A DNA stretch of 64,000 bases, from assembly GCF_002592005.1 (NCBI RefSeq), contig NZ_NVQF01000015.1, positions 1 through 64,000 on the forward strand, read 5' to 3'. Made by a program: the position numbers and the translations under genes. Positions 34,920-44,594 of the stretch are shown here, one piece after another (the stretch's first letter is position 1; the number at the start of each line of letters is the position of its first letter). Origin of the DNA: Mycolicibacterium palauense (GTDB taxonomy: Bacteria > Actinomycetota > Actinomycetes > Mycobacteriales > Mycobacteriaceae). Below the pieces are notes generated by a model that saw only the letters and a program-made list of their open reading frames with translations, had not been told where the DNA came from and did no database searches.

Positions 34920-34952
34920 CAGTCTCGTCATGCCGTTACTGTAACGAGACTG
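34920..34952. promoter_or_regulatory. Inverted repeat in SDR/TetR divergent promoter
   Basis: CAGTCTCGT (34920-34928) and ACGAGACTG (34944-34952) are perfect complements 15 bases apart. A third similar half-site CAGTCTTGT follows at 34955-34963. These are candidate TetR operators and -10/-35 neighbours (GTTACTGTAACG lies between the arms). Confidence 0.7.
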
Positions 34953-34984
34953 GGCAGTCTTGTCGAAGGTGTGCTCCCGGTGCT

Positions 34985-35605
34985 ATGTCTTCGGGTATGA
35001 GTTCGCCAGCGCAACCCGAGTTGAGCCCGCTGCAGCGTCGCAAACGGGCGGCGATCCTGTCCGGCGCCGAGGAGGTGTTCCTCGACCGCGGCTACGGGTC
35101 GACGACCATGGATGACGTTGCCGCCGTGGCCGGGGTGGGTAAGCAGACCGTCTACCGGCACTTTGCCTCGAAGGAGGTGCTGTTCGAAAGCCTCATCAGG
35201 TCGATGTGCGTGCAGGGCGCGGACATCGACGTCGACACCACCGTCGGCGACGATGCCCGCTCCCCGGAGGAGCGGCTGCGCGAACTCGGTGGGCAGCTGG
35301 TACGAAATCTGGGGTCCGCCCGCAGTATCCGGCTCTACCGGGCGGTGGTCGCCGAAGCCGGACGCCGCCCCGATCTGGGGCGGCTGTTCTACGACAGCGG
35401 CGCCAAGCTGGTACGGGTGCTCGCCGCCCGTATTCTGGCGACGGTATACGACGAGGCCACGGCGGCCGTTCGCGCGGCGACGTTCATCAGTCTCGTGCTC
35501 GGCGACGTCCATCTCGAACTGACCCTCGGCTACACGATCACCAACCGGCAGGCGCGCTTCGACGCCCAGGTGGAGGAGGCGATCCAAGCCGCGCTGCGCG
35601 GCTGA
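34985..35605 (+). CDS. TetR/AcrR-family transcriptional regulator
   Basis: The 206-residue protein has EEVFLDRGYGSTTMDDVAAVAGVGKQTVYRHFASKEVLF in pieces, with the recognition helix GKQTVYRHF. The C-terminal domain resembles the AefR-like type (TetR_C_7), including RLYRAVVAEAGRRPDLG. It is divergent from the SDR at 33965 and probably controls it through the nearby inverted repeat. Two ATGs, at 34985 and 34997, are possible starts. Confidence 0.88.
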   Translation: MSSGMSSPAQPELSPLQRRKRAAILSGAEEVFLDRGYGSTTMDDVAAVAGVGKQTVYRHFASKEVLFESLIRSMCVQGADIDVDTTVGDDARSPEERLRELGGQLVRNLGSARSIRLYRAVVAEAGRRPDLGRLFYDSGAKLVRVLAARILATVYDEATAAVRAATFISLVLGDVHLELTLGYTITNRQARFDAQVEEAIQAALRG

Positions 35606-35654
35606 GGCGCGGCTACTGGGCCCTGGTTCGCCGCCGGCGCGACGAACTCCATTC

Positions 35655-35669
35655 AGTGGTCTTACCACT
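35655..35669. promoter_or_regulatory. FadR-type operator upstream of the GntR-family gene
   Basis: AGTGGT-ctt-ACCACT is a perfect 15-bp dyad of the TGGTnnnACCA class bound by FadR-subfamily GntR regulators. It lies 35 bases before the GTG start of the regulator. Confidence 0.75.
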
Positions 35670-35703
35670 TGACCTATGACCAGTGGGTTGGCATGCTGGA
35701 GGT

Positions 35704-36456
35704 GTGGCACTACGACCGGTGAACCGTCGCTCGGTACCCGAGGACGTCTTCGAGCAGATCATCACCGATGTCCTCAGCGGTGAGATGGCCCCGGGCGAGG
35801 CGCTGCCGAGCGAGCGCCGGCTCGCCGAGGTGCTGGGGGTATCGCGGCCCGCGATCCGCGAGGCCCTCAAGCGGCTGGCCGCCGCCGGTCTGATCGAGGT
35901 TCGTCAGGGCGATGCCACCACGGTGCGCGACTTCCGGCGCACCGCCGGGCTCGACCTGCTCCCCCGGCTGCTGATCCGGGACGGCGAACTCGACCTCGGC
36001 GTCGTCCGCAGCATCCTCGAAACCCGGCTGCACAACGGACCCAAGGTGGCCGAGCTCGCCGCGCTGCGCCGGGGCCCCGAACTGTCGAACGAATTGGACG
36101 CCGCCGTCGCGGCCCTCGCCGAGGACATCGAGGCGCAGGACATCGAGGCGCAGGACATCGACCCTGTTGCCGCGCAACGACATGCGCTGGACTTCTGGGA
36201 TCACATCGTCGACGGCGCCGACTCCATCGCGTTCCGGCTCATGTTCAACACGCTGCGCGCCACCTACGAGCCCGCGCTGCCCGCCCTGGCCACGATGATG
36301 GCCGCCGAGGTGGGACGTGTGGATGCCTACCGTGCGATCGCCGAGGCGGTGGTGGCCGGCGACTCGGCCGCGGCTCACGACAACGCCCACCGCCTTCTGG
36401 AACCCGCGACGACCGCATTGCTGGATGCACTGCACGCCCTGGAGGAACCCCGGTGA
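35704..36456 (+). CDS. FadR-subfamily GntR transcriptional regulator
   Basis: The 250-residue protein has the winged [37 protein letters not shown] with [20 protein letters not shown], the GntR signature. A FadR-type all-helical (FCD) effector domain carries acidic and histidine metal-ligand candidates. An internal short repeat (EDIEAQ, EAQDI twice) lies around residue 145. It begins [16 protein letters not shown] at the GTG at 35704; an upstream GTG at 35683 is less likely because it lies nearer the operator. Its stop overlaps the start of the membrane hydroxylase gene, so the pair is cotranscribed. Confidence 0.9.
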   Translation: MALRPVNRRSVPEDVFEQIITDVLSGEMAPGEALPSERRLAEVLGVSRPAIREALKRLAAAGLIEVRQGDATTVRDFRRTAGLDLLPRLLIRDGELDLGVVRSILETRLHNGPKVAELAALRRGPELSNELDAAVAALAEDIEAQDIEAQDIDPVAAQRHALDFWDHIVDGADSIAFRLMFNTLRATYEPALPALATMMAAEVGRVDAYRAIAEAVVAGDSAAAHDNAHRLLEPATTALLDALHALEEPR

Positions 36457-37121
36457 CCACCACCCCGTCCCGACCCACCCGCAGACAGTTCACGTTGATC
36501 GACGCGGCACGCGAGTTCTGGCGACACCCCTCCCCCTGGATGATCGCCACGACGTTCGTCATGGCGTCGACCGCGCGGATCGCCTACGGCGACTGGCAGA
36601 TCACCGACGCCCTCGTGCCGGCGATCATGCTCGCGCTGTTTCCGTTCTTCGAATGGCTTGTGCACGTGTGCATCCTGCATTGGCGGCCCAGGCGGGTCGG
36701 CCCGCTGCGCATCGACCCGCTGCTGGCGCGCAAACATCGGGAACACCACGTCGAGCCGCGGGACGTCGCCCTGATCTTCATCCCGTGGCAGGCCCTGCTG
36801 TGGGTGCTGCCCGTGGCGCTGGGGATCGCGTTGCTGGCGTTCCCGCGCACGGCGCTCGGCCTGACGTTCCTGACCTTCCTGACGGTGCTGGGCCTGTGCT
36901 ACGAATGGTGCCACTACCTCGTCCACACCGACTACAAGCCCAAGACCGTTGTCTACCGGGCGGTCTGGCGCAATCACCGTCAGCACCACTTCAAGAACGA
37001 GCACTACTGGTTCACGGTCACCAGCGCGGGCACGGCCGACCGGGTGCTGGGTACCTACCCCGATCCGGCCACGGTCCCCACCTCGCCGACGGCGAAGAAC
37101 CTGCACGGGCAGGCGCGCTGA
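36453..37121 (+). CDS. Membrane fatty-acid hydroxylase / sterol-desaturase-family protein
   Basis: The 222-residue protein has four hydrophobic segments and the His clusters of the di-iron family: [26 protein letters not shown] and [13 protein letters not shown]. These supply the H-x(3-4)-H, H-x-x-H-H sites for the membrane-bound di-iron hydroxylases. The GTG start overlaps the FadR-type regulator stop (GTGA), so it is the likely target. The substrate (fatty acid, sterol or carotenoid) is not determined. Confidence 0.88.
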   Translation: MTTTPSRPTRRQFTLIDAAREFWRHPSPWMIATTFVMASTARIAYGDWQITDALVPAIMLALFPFFEWLVHVCILHWRPRRVGPLRIDPLLARKHREHHVEPRDVALIFIPWQALLWVLPVALGIALLAFPRTALGLTFLTFLTVLGLCYEWCHYLVHTDYKPKTVVYRAVWRNHRQHHFKNEHYWFTVTSAGTADRVLGTYPDPATVPTSPTAKNLHGQAR

Positions 37122-37168
37122 CCGCGGTTCCACCGGCGCCCACGATCCCGTGGCCTTAGCGTAGAGGC

Positions 37169-37888
37169 GTGGACTGGGAGTTCGAGGCCGAGGTGTTCCA
37201 GTGGCGTGGCCCCGCACCGTACTTCTTCGCCGCCACGCCCGCCCATGTCGACGACTTCCTGCATGCTCACCTCGGTGAGCTGACCTACGGCTGGGGGGTC
37301 ATCCCCGCACGGGTGGGAGTGGGCGCCACCGAGGTGACGACGTCACTGATCCCCAGGGGCGACGTGTATCTGGTGCCGCTGAAGGTGGCGCTGCGCCGAC
37401 CCGAGGGCATCGATGACGGCGACATCGTGCGGATGCGTCTGCACGTCGGCCGGCAGGATGCCGGTGGTCCGTCCGGAGGCGACGCGATGACCACGTTCGT
37501 CATCGACGCACCGGTGGCCATCCAGCTCGCCTCCGGTGGAGCGACGATCCCGCCGCAGCACAGCCTGGTGGCTCCCACGCTGCTGCGCTCACAGGCCCTG
37601 GCGCTGGTGTACGAATCGGTGCGCCGCGGCGAGATCGACGAGCGGGCGGGTCGGAAGGTTCTCGACGACATCCGGGGGCTCCGGATCCGGTTTCTCGGCG
37701 ACCGCTCACTGCAGGACCACGCGTGGCGGCTGGCCACCGAACTGAACTGGCCGGACATCCATCAAGTCGAGTTGATTGCGCTGACCCAGCTGCAAGCCGA
37801 CGCGCTGGTCACCGTGGACGACGAACTCGCAGCCGCGGCACGTGCATTCGTCAGAACCGCGTCCATGGCCGATATTCTGCGGACCTGA
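37169..37888 (+). CDS. DUF1905 domain fused to PIN-like domain
   Basis: A single 239-residue frame joins two families. Residues 1-95 are DUF1905-like: WEFEAEVFQWRGPAPYFFA, then GWGVIPARVGVGATEVTTSLIPRG, and RMRLHV at the end. Residues 107-239 are PIN-like, with TTFVIDAPVAIQLA (D), a Y-E-S-V helix (E) and ADALVTVDDELAAAA (late D). An ATG at 37488 with GGAGG eight bases before could start the PIN half alone, so two products may be made. No RHH antitoxin gene is adjacent. DUF1905 is a small beta-barrel of unknown role. Confidence 0.75.
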   Translation: MDWEFEAEVFQWRGPAPYFFAATPAHVDDFLHAHLGELTYGWGVIPARVGVGATEVTTSLIPRGDVYLVPLKVALRRPEGIDDGDIVRMRLHVGRQDAGGPSGGDAMTTFVIDAPVAIQLASGGATIPPQHSLVAPTLLRSQALALVYESVRRGEIDERAGRKVLDDIRGLRIRFLGDRSLQDHAWRLATELNWPDIHQVELIALTQLQADALVTVDDELAAAARAFVRTASMADILRT

Positions 37889-37905
37889 ATCAGCGGTGGG
37901 CCGTT

Positions 37906-38502
37906 CTAGGACTTCCTGGCCGCGCCGACGAACAGCGACCCGCCGAAGCGGTGCTCGATCTCGCCGGTGCCGTGCAGGCCGTGCCGCGCCAGTTCGGCAG
38001 CGAATTCGTCTGCCTCGAAGCGGTTTTCCCGGGGGTGGTCGGTAAGCAGCCGCATCGGCCAGGTGTTCAGTGTGTGGCGCGGAAGCTCCTCGAACAGCAG
38101 TAGTCCCCCGGGGCGCAGCACCCGGGCGATCTCGGCGATCCCGCTCTGCCAGTCCGGGACGTGGTGAATGATCCCGAAGTCCACGACGGCGTCCATCTTC
38201 CCCGAAGGCTGGTCGATCGCACACACGTCGCCCACCGAGAGCGTCACCGGCCGGCCGTGCAATCGTCGTCGAGCGAGTTCGACCATGGACTCGTCGAGGT
38301 CGAACGCGCTCACCTGCTCGGCGCCCAGACGGTCCAGAAGCACCTCGGACCCGACACCGCGGCCGCAGCCGACCTCGAGCACGTGCTGGCCGGTCAGTGC
38401 CCCGCCCGCGAGCCTGCGGAACCAGCTCGATTCGACATGATGCTGAAGTGCGGCACGCATCGGATTGTTCATCGCGGCGCGCTCGACGGCGTTGAGTTTC
38501 AT
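37906..38502 (-). CDS. Class I SAM-dependent methyltransferase
   Basis: The 198-residue protein has motif I HVLEVGCGRGVGSEVLL (residues about 40-56), motif post-I SAFDLDESMVELARRR, the acidic loop VGDVCAID and the IIHHVPDWQSGIAEIARVLRPGG segment. It is of the UbiE/methyltransf_11 type. The substrate is not clear. It is divergent from an AraC regulator 56 bases away. Confidence 0.88.
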   Translation of the reverse strand: MKLNAVERAAMNNPMRAALQHHVESSWFRRLAGGALTGQHVLEVGCGRGVGSEVLLDRLGAEQVSAFDLDESMVELARRRLHGRPVTLSVGDVCAIDQPSGKMDAVVDFGIIHHVPDWQSGIAEIARVLRPGGLLLFEELPRHTLNTWPMRLLTDHPRENRFEADEFAAELARHGLHGTGEIEHRFGGSLFVGAARKS

Positions 38503-38557
38503 GCTGCTCAGCCTCGGCCAATCCGAGGCGGGTGCGCTACCGGTAAATTGACTGCTG

Positions 38558-39400
38558 ATGCCGAAAAACCGCCAACCCGCCGGGCCGCTGGAACCGTCGT
38601 ACCTGCCGGCGTTTCATGGCGCGGGCTGGCTCGAGCATGGATTCCACATCGGCGACCACTCCCACTCCGAGGGGCAGTTGGTGTATCCGGCCAGCGGCGC
38701 CCTGGCCACGACGACCGTGCGCGGCACGTGGGTCGCCCCGGCCAACCGCGTGACATGGACGCCGCCGGGATTCGACCACTCCCACCGCTTCTACGGCAGG
38801 ACCGATGTCCGCATGGTCGTCATTCCGGCACACATGTGCGACGCACTTGCCGCACACCCCACGGTCTTCGCGGTGAGCCCCCTGCTGCGGGAAGCTCTCT
38901 TGGCGCTGACGGAGCGCGAGAAGCGCAGCGGGGCCCACGACCACCTGCGGGCCGTGGTCATCGATGAACTGGTCGAGGCGCCCGAACAGGACCTGCACCT
39001 GCCCGAAGCGCGTGACGACCGGTTGCGGGCCGTCACCGCCGCGCTGCACGCCGATCCCGGCCAGACCACGACGCTGGCCGAGCTCGGGCGGGCGGCGGGC
39101 GCGAGCGGCCGAACCCTGAGCCGGTTGTTCCAGACCGAGTTCGACATGAGCTTTCACCGCTGGCGAACCATGCTGCGCATCCATCACGCACTGGTTCACC
39201 TCGCCAACGGCCGGTCGGTCACCGACACCGCTCTGCGGTGTGGATGGTCGAACCCGACAAGTTTCATCGAGGCGTTCAGCTTCATCGTCGGCCAGACGCC
39301 GGGTCAGTACCTCCGCAGCAACGGCGAACGCAACGGTGAACGCAACGGTGAAGCCGGCCTCCACCGACGAGAAGCCATCGGATGGTCGATGAGTTCGTAG
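38558..39400 (+). CDS. AraC-family transcriptional regulator
   Basis: The 280-residue protein has an N-terminal cupin (HIGDHSHSEGQLVYPASG and TPPGFDHSHRF) and a C-terminal double HTH: LAELGRAAGASGRTLSRLFQTEFDMSF and VTDTALRCGWSNPTSFIEAFSFIVGQTPGQY. The cupin histidines may sense a metal or small ligand. The tail has the short repeat NGERNGERNGE from a 12-base tandem repeat. It may control the divergent methyltransferase. Confidence 0.88.
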   Translation: MPKNRQPAGPLEPSYLPAFHGAGWLEHGFHIGDHSHSEGQLVYPASGALATTTVRGTWVAPANRVTWTPPGFDHSHRFYGRTDVRMVVIPAHMCDALAAHPTVFAVSPLLREALLALTEREKRSGAHDHLRAVVIDELVEAPEQDLHLPEARDDRLRAVTAALHADPGQTTTLAELGRAAGASGRTLSRLFQTEFDMSFHRWRTMLRIHHALVHLANGRSVTDTALRCGWSNPTSFIEAFSFIVGQTPGQYLRSNGERNGERNGEAGLHRREAIGWSMSS

Positions 39401-39417
39401 AGGTCGATCGACTCTCG

Positions 39418-40020
39418 TCAGGACTGCTTGGAGGGGTGGGTTCGGTGGTAGTGGCGGGCCGCCCGTACGCGGTTGCCGCAGGCTTCCGAACACCACTGAC
39501 GTCGCGGGTGTGACTTGACGAAGTAGAGCACACAGCCGGGTGCGTTGCAGGTGCGCAGGTCGACCGCCTGCGCACCGGTGAACAGGTCGATGGCCTCGTT
39601 GCCGAGGTCGGCCAGTGCGCTGCGGGTCGGTGAGGCGTGCCGGCTGGTCACGGTGTGCAGATGTCCGTCGCGGAGGGCGAGTTCGGCGTGTGGGCGGCTG
39701 GCGACCAGACGGTTCACGGCGGCGACGGCCTCGTCGACCTCGCCGACGGCGGAGTGCGCGGCGGTGCGGGCGTCGTCGGTGATGTGGGCCGCCAGCCGGC
39801 GGAGGCTGTCCCGCAGCAGCAGGGCGTCGGTGAATTCGTCATCGGTCGATTCGCCCAGTTCGGTGGGGTCGTAGTCGGTGACGTCGGAAAGCCAGTCGCG
39901 CAGGGCGGCCGGGCTGGTCAGTTCGTCGTGCACGCCGCCGGTGTCGGCCCAGATGGTGTTCATCAGCCGTACCGGGGCGGGCTCGTCGGGCAGGAGCCAC
40001 GCGGGTGTTCCCGTGGTCAC
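39418..40020 (-). CDS. CGNR zinc-finger / ABATE-domain regulator
   Basis: The 200-residue protein has the ABATE-like N-terminal domain and, at residues 158-190, the CGNR zinc finger: TCNAPGCVLYFVKSH, then RRQWCSEACGNRVRAARHY. This family is a stress- or ligand-linked DNA-binding group frequent in actinobacteria. It is divergent from the carboxymuconolactone-decarboxylase-like gene, and three related half-sites lie in the shared promoter. Confidence 0.88.
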   Translation of the reverse strand: MTTGTPAWLLPDEPAPVRLMNTIWADTGGVHDELTSPAALRDWLSDVTDYDPTELGESTDDEFTDALLLRDSLRRLAAHITDDARTAAHSAVGEVDEAVAAVNRLVASRPHAELALRDGHLHTVTSRHASPTRSALADLGNEAIDLFTGAQAVDLRTCNAPGCVLYFVKSHPRRQWCSEACGNRVRAARHYHRTHPSKQS

Positions 40021-40048
40021 ACCACAACACTATCACGGATAGATCCTC

Positions 40049-40109
40049 TTGCATCCGTTAGGCAGAGGTGGTACATCTTCTAACGGCAACGTCGTGTTGC
40101 AACCATTAG
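40049..40109. promoter_or_regulatory. Three half-sites in the CGNR/CMD divergent promoter
   Basis: TTGCATCCGTTAG (40049-40061), the inverse form CTAACGGCAAC (40080-40090) and TTGCAACCATTAG (40097-40109). CCGTTAG and CTAACGG are exact complements. They are probably sites for the CGNR protein. Confidence 0.62.
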
Positions 40110-40127
40110 AACCGAGAGGATCCTCCG

Positions 40128-40664
40128 ATGACCGACTTCGCCCCCGTCGAACCCGAGTCCGCGACCGGCAAGGCCGCCGAGCTGCTCGCCCAGGTGCAGG
40201 CATCGTTGGGGCTGACGCCCAACATGACCAAGGTGATGGCCAACAGCCCAGCTCTGTTGCAGAGCTACCTGGCCCTGTCCGGTGCGGTGGCCGGCGGCGT
40301 TCTGCGACCCGCGGTGCGGGAGCGCCTGGCGATCGCCACCGCCCAGCTCAACGGTTGCGAGTACTGCCTGTCGGCGCACACCTACATCGGGGCCAACATC
40401 GCCAAGGTGACCGACGCCGAACTCGCGGGCGCCCGCCGGGGCGGATCCGAGGACGAACACGTCGCGGCGCTGCTCACGCTGTCCAACACCATCGCCGAGA
40501 ACGCCGGCGACGTGACCGAGGTCGAACTGAAGACCGCCCGCGCGGCCGGGGTCACCGAGGAGGAGATCGGCGAGGTCGTGGCCAACCTCGCGCTGAACGT
40601 GATGACCAACTACTTCAACGTGATGGCCCGGGTCGACAACGACTGGCCCGTCGTGTCCCTGTGA
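40128..40664 (+). CDS. Carboxymuconolactone decarboxylase-family (AhpD-like) protein
   Basis: The 178-residue helical protein has the redox motif NGCEYCLSAHTYIG (C-x-x-C ... H), as in AhpD-like alkylhydroperoxidases, with a second half LALNVMTNYFN. It is the uncharacterised peroxidase-related subfamily. AGAGGATCC precedes its ATG. It begins a three-gene set with a PNPOx-like gene and a DUF1348 gene, and is probably controlled by the divergent CGNR protein. Confidence 0.9.
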   Translation: MTDFAPVEPESATGKAAELLAQVQASLGLTPNMTKVMANSPALLQSYLALSGAVAGGVLRPAVRERLAIATAQLNGCEYCLSAHTYIGANIAKVTDAELAGARRGGSEDEHVAALLTLSNTIAENAGDVTEVELKTARAAGVTEEEIGEVVANLALNVMTNYFNVMARVDNDWPVVSL

Positions 40665-40683
40665 GCCACGGACGGTGCCGACG

Positions 40684-41625
40684 ATGAACGACGATGGCCG
40701 GCGCGCCGCCGGGGGATTCCACGGCGGCGAGCTGACCGTCCAACAACGTGCCGGGGTTCAGGCTCAGGCCGCGAGGCTGGCCCCGATGGTGGCCGCCGGT
40801 CAATTGCGTTCCGGGATAGCCGCTTTCGTGGCCGGCGCGATGTTCGCGGCGATCACCGCCCGAGACCGGGCGGGACGGTTGTGGACATCACCACTGCTGG
40901 GGCCTCCGGGATTCCTGCACGCGGTGGGGCCGACCACGTTGGGTCTGGGTGCGGCCCTTCCCGAAGGGGACCCGCTGCATGCGCTGCCTGCCGGGCAGCC
41001 GGCCGGCATCGTCGTCGTCGACTTCGTTACCCGACGCCGGGTGCGCATCAACGGTGTGCTGACCGGGGCGACACCCGAGGGGCTGACCGTGGAGGTCGAG
41101 CAGGCCTACGGCAACTGCCCGCAGTACATCCGGCGTCGCCAGGTTCGCGCCACCGCAACATCCGGGACCGCCCGTGCGCGGACCCATCGCGGCGAGGCGT
41201 TGCGGCCCGGCGACACCCGATTCGTGGAGAGTGCCGACACCTTCATCCTGGGGACCACCCACCCCGAATCGGGCAACGACGCCTCGCACCGCGGCGGCCC
41301 CGCCGGGTTCGTCCGCACCGGTCCCGCACACCTGTGGTGGCCGGACTATCCGGGCAACAACATGTTCAACAGCCTCGGCAACCTCGCCGTCGACCCCACC
41401 GCGGCCCTGCTGTTCCTCGACTTCGAGGCCGGTGCCGCGCTGCAGCTTTCCGGGGAGGCCACCGTGTGCTGGAACGCCGACATCGCCGACGACACCCCCG
41501 CCGGACGGTGGGTGCGGTTCACGCCCCACCTGGTCGTGGCCACCGCCGTGCCCGAACGGCCCGACCGACCAACGACTCATGACCGACCGAATATCACCAA
41601 CAACGGATGGAGACACCATGTCTGA
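40684..41625 (+). CDS. Pyridoxamine 5'-phosphate oxidase-family protein
   Basis: The 313-residue protein has the flavin/split-barrel pattern: a long N-terminal helical part, [24 protein letters not shown], a [19 protein letters not shown] strand pair and [12 protein letters not shown]. It then repeats a second barrel ([16 protein letters not shown] ... [27 protein letters not shown]). This is the large PNPOx-like family near antibiotic and redox genes; FMN or F420 binding is likely. The start at 40684 (MNDDGRR) is preferred over a GTG at 40675. It overlaps the next gene by eight bases. Confidence 0.85.
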   Translation: MNDDGRRAAGGFHGGELTVQQRAGVQAQAARLAPMVAAGQLRSGIAAFVAGAMFAAITARDRAGRLWTSPLLGPPGFLHAVGPTTLGLGAALPEGDPLHALPAGQPAGIVVVDFVTRRRVRINGVLTGATPEGLTVEVEQAYGNCPQYIRRRQVRATATSGTARARTHRGEALRPGDTRFVESADTFILGTTHPESGNDASHRGGPAGFVRTGPAHLWWPDYPGNNMFNSLGNLAVDPTAALLFLDFEAGAALQLSGEATVCWNADIADDTPAGRWVRFTPHLVVATAVPERPDRPTTHDRPNITNNGWRHHV

Positions 41626-42079
41626 GCGCCGACCGCCGGTCCCGCCCTTCGACCTGGACAGCGCGTTGCAGAAGGTGCAGGCGGCCGAGGACGCCTGGAA
41701 CACCCGCGATCCCCACCACGTCAGCCGGGCCTACACACCCGACTCCGCCTGGCGTAACCGTGACCAGTTCCTCACCGGGCGCGCAGCGATCGTCGAATTC
41801 CTCACCGCGAAATGGGAACGCGAACTCGACTACGCACTGCGCAAGAGCCTGTGGGGATTCCGTGGCAATCGCATCGCCGTGCGCTTCCAGTACGAATGGC
41901 ACGATGCCACCGGTCAGTGGTACCGCAGCTACGGCAACGAGCTGTGGGAATTCGACGAGAGCGGCCTGATGCGCCGCCGCGAGGCCAGCATCAACGACGT
42001 CACCATCGCCGAGGGGCAGCGGCGCTACTTCGGGCCCCGGCCGGCCGCCGAACGCGGCGTCGATATCCCGCTCCGGTAG
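41618..42079 (+). CDS. DUF1348 / SnoaL-like small protein
   Basis: The 153-residue protein has the NTF2-like cone fold seen in DUF1348: [65 protein letters not shown] and a C-terminal [20 protein letters not shown]. The function of the family is unknown; catalytic or binding roles have been proposed. It overlaps the PNPOx-like gene, and a GGATGGAG ribosome site lies before the ATG. Confidence 0.9.
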   Translation: MSERRPPVPPFDLDSALQKVQAAEDAWNTRDPHHVSRAYTPDSAWRNRDQFLTGRAAIVEFLTAKWERELDYALRKSLWGFRGNRIAVRFQYEWHDATGQWYRSYGNELWEFDESGLMRRREASINDVTIAEGQRRYFGPRPAAERGVDIPLR

Positions 42080-42108
42080 GCGCGAGCCCCGATCTCCGCT
42101 CCCCTGGG

Positions 42109-43032
42109 TCAGCGTGCGTACGTCCGCAACAGCGCCCGGGTACGGGCCCGCCCCTCCGGCGACGGATCGAACGTCGCGGCGACGTACTCGTCGACGCCTG
42201 CCGCCCGCAGTTCGTCGAGCCGGCCCCGGACGGTGTCCTCGTCGCCGATGATGGCCGCGTCCTGCGGCCCGGCATAGCCCTCCCGGTCGAGCATCGCGCG
42301 GTACGAGGGCAGCTGGCCGTAGATGGCGAACTGTTCGGCGGCGAGCCTGCGTGCGGCCTCGATGTCGTCGGTGACGCTGACCGGCAGCGCCGCGACGACG
42401 CGCACCGCGCCCTCGCGTCCGGCGTCGGCGGCCGCCTGCCGCAGCGTCGGCCCCACATGCTCGGCCAGCGTCGTGGGTCCCGTCATCCAGGTACAGGTGC
42501 CCGACGTACGGCGCCCCGCCAGCTTCAGCATCTGCGGACCCAGCGCCGCGACGTAGACGTCGGGCCGCGGGGCCCCGGAGATCATCAGCGCACCGCGGGT
42601 GCTGACGGTCTCCCCCGTCGCATCGGCGGGCTCACCGGCCAACAGCGGCAGCAGCCCGTCGAGGTATTCGTTGAGCCTGCGCACCGGCCTGTCCCACGGG
42701 ATGCCCCACATGCCCTCGGTGACCGTCTGATGGGTCATCCCGAGCCCGAGGGTGAACCGGCCACCGGAGGCGAGGCTCAGCGTGAGGGCGCGCTGGGCCA
42801 TCTGCATCGGATGCTGATTCTGGATGGGCACCACACCGCTGGCCGCAGCGATGGTGTCGACCTCGCGCAGCGCGATTGCCAGAATCATGAGAAGGTCTGG
42901 CTCATAAGGCAATTGGCTCATCCACACGCGTTCGAAACCTTCGTCGCGCAGCGTCGCCAGGTTCGCGATCGTCGCGTCGATCGGTGAATCACCGCCCAGT
43001 CCACTGAGTTGCCCGAACATACTGACCTGCAT
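42109..43032 (-). CDS. LLM-class F420-dependent oxidoreductase
   Basis: The 307-residue protein has the luciferase-like barrel: TLRDEGFERVWMSQLPYEPDLL, VVPIQNQHPMQMAQRALTLS, GRFTLGLGMTHQ and the C-terminal helix AAGVDEYVAATFD. It is the mycobacterial F420 type (TIGR03564-like). It reduces or oxidises an unknown substrate with F420H2. AGGAG lies nine bases before the ATG at 43032. It is downstream of a TetR gene on the same strand, with 72 bases between. Confidence 0.87.
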   Translation of the reverse strand: MQVSMFGQLSGLGGDSPIDATIANLATLRDEGFERVWMSQLPYEPDLLMILAIALREVDTIAAASGVVPIQNQHPMQMAQRALTLSLASGGRFTLGLGMTHQTVTEGMWGIPWDRPVRRLNEYLDGLLPLLAGEPADATGETVSTRGALMISGAPRPDVYVAALGPQMLKLAGRRTSGTCTWMTGPTTLAEHVGPTLRQAAADAGREGAVRVVAALPVSVTDDIEAARRLAAEQFAIYGQLPSYRAMLDREGYAGPQDAAIIGDEDTVRGRLDELRAAGVDEYVAATFDPSPEGRARTRALLRTYAR

Positions 43033-43104
43033 GACCAACACGCTCCTTTGCGTAGCCCCCGGGGGTGGACGGTTGCCATTATTCTCTGCCCGGCCGGATC
43101 CTTC

Positions 43105-43743
43105 CTAAAACGCTGCTGGGCGGTGGTCGGGCGTCGGCCCGACGGCGGTCAGCGAGGCCCACGCCCCCATGGCCGAGTGCGCAATGCCTTCGAGCGTCGC
43201 ACGGTCGGCCCCGTCACGCGCCTGGATCGACATCCCCTGCTGCACCGTCACGTAGAACCGGGCAATGGCGTCGAGGTCTGCGCCGGCGGGTATCTCGCCC
43301 GTGTCCACCCCACGTGCCAGCACCTCGACGAGGGTGGTGGTGCTCTGCTCCCGTTTGCCGGTGAGCTCGGCGCGCAGTGGCGCCGTCGCGGCGTTGGCGT
43401 GCAACGCCGACAGCACCACCAGGCACCCCGTCGGGCGGTCCGCGCGGGCGAAGGCGTGTGCCGTCGTCATCAGGAAGGCCTCGACCGCGCCGTGGGCGGT
43501 GTCGGCGGCAGCGACGGCGTCCCAGATCTCGGTGCCCGCGCACGTGGCGTAGTGGTCGACGGCCTCCCGGAAGAGTTCGTCCTTGGAGCCGAACGCGGCG
43601 TAGAGGCTCGTCGGCCCGATCCCCATCGCCGCCGTCAGGTCGGTCATCGAGGCGCCCTCGTAGCCCCGCTCCCAGAAGACCGCCATGGCCCGCTCGAGTG
43701 CGCTGGTCCTGTCGAACTGCCGTGGCCGGCCACGCGCTGCCAT
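43105..43743 (-). CDS. TetR/AcrR-family transcriptional regulator
   Basis: The 212-residue protein starts [20 protein letters not shown], has the [32 protein letters not shown] and a TetR_C-type ligand domain ([22 protein letters not shown]). The ATG at 43743 was chosen because the frame before it has no protein character. It is divergent from an SDR gene and shares a promoter holding two copies of a 10-base motif. Confidence 0.88.
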   Translation of the reverse strand: MAARGRPRQFDRTSALERAMAVFWERGYEGASMTDLTAAMGIGPTSLYAAFGSKDELFREAVDHYATCAGTEIWDAVAAADTAHGAVEAFLMTTAHAFARADRPTGCLVVLSALHANAATAPLRAELTGKREQSTTTLVEVLARGVDTGEIPAGADLDAIARFYVTVQQGMSIQARDGADRATLEGIAHSAMGAWASLTAVGPTPDHRPAAF

Positions 43744-43776
43744 CGGGGCCCTTCCTCCGGGGGTTATGCATCGAAT

Positions 43777-43841
43777 GCTACAGAAATCCCTTGACGGCCG
43801 GAACGGGCCCCACATATATTTGCAGTGATCGTTACAGAAAT
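43777..43841. promoter_or_regulatory. Repeated operator-like half-sites in TetR/SDR promoter
   Basis: GCTACAGAAAT (43777-43787) and GTTACAGAAAT (43831-43841) are direct repeats at 54 bp spacing, close to the two start codons. They could be half-sites for the divergent TetR protein. Confidence 0.5.
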
Positions 43842-43850
43842 GGAGCTGGC

Positions 43851-44591
43851 ATGGCGGTACTCGACGGAAAAAGAGCCCTGGTCACCGGAGGGTCGCGCGG
43901 AATCGGCGCGGGAATCGTGCGGCGGCTCGCCGCCGACGGCGCCGCCGTGGCCTTCACCTACGCCAACTCGGCCGCCCGGGCCGACGAGCTCGTGGCCGAG
44001 GTGACGGCCCGCGGCGCCAAGGCGGTGGCGATCCAGGCCGACGCGGCCGACCCGGTACGAACCGCGAGTGCGGTCGGCGAGGCCGTCGCCGAACTGGGCG
44101 GGCTGGACGTGCTGGTGAACAATGCCGGAGCCGCTCACCTCGAACCGATCGACGACTTCGCCGCCGAGCAGTTCGACCGGCTGGTGGCGATCAACATCGG
44201 CGGCGTGTACTGGGCCACTCGCACCGCGATCGCGCATCTGGGTGAAGGCGCGCGGATCATCAACATCGGCAGCATCAATGCCGACCGGGTGCCCGGTCCC
44301 GGCGCGACGGTCTATGCGATGACCAAGGGAGCGGTGTCCTCCTTCACCCGCGCACTGGCCCGGGAACTGGGCCCGCGCGGCATCACCGTCAACAACGTCC
44401 AGCCCGGTCCGATCGACACCGAGATGAACCCCGACGACGGGGAGTTCGCCGACAGTCTCAAACAGCTTGTCGCACTGGGTCGCTACGGCCACACCAGTGA
44501 CATCGCCGCCATGGTGAGTTTTCTGGCGGGCCCCGAGTCCGGCTTCGTCACCGGAGCGAGCGTCAACGTCGACGGCGGCATCACGGTCTAG
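43851..44591 (+). CDS. Short-chain dehydrogenase/reductase, FabG-like
   Basis: The 246-residue SDR has [11 protein letters not shown] (residues 12-22), the NNAGAAHLE segment, S in [10 protein letters not shown] (so catalytic Ser lies in GSIN) and Y-x-x-x-K as YAMTK. The C-terminal [13 protein letters not shown] is standard. It is FabG-like and NADPH-dependent; the substrate is unknown. The ATG at 43851 follows GGAGCTGG. It ends four bases from the convergent mmpL gene. Confidence 0.9.
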   Translation: MAVLDGKRALVTGGSRGIGAGIVRRLAADGAAVAFTYANSAARADELVAEVTARGAKAVAIQADAADPVRTASAVGEAVAELGGLDVLVNNAGAAHLEPIDDFAAEQFDRLVAINIGGVYWATRTAIAHLGEGARIINIGSINADRVPGPGATVYAMTKGAVSSFTRALARELGPRGITVNNVQPGPIDTEMNPDDGEFADSLKQLVALGRYGHTSDIAAMVSFLAGPESGFVTGASVNVDGGITV

Positions 44592-44594
44592 CGT

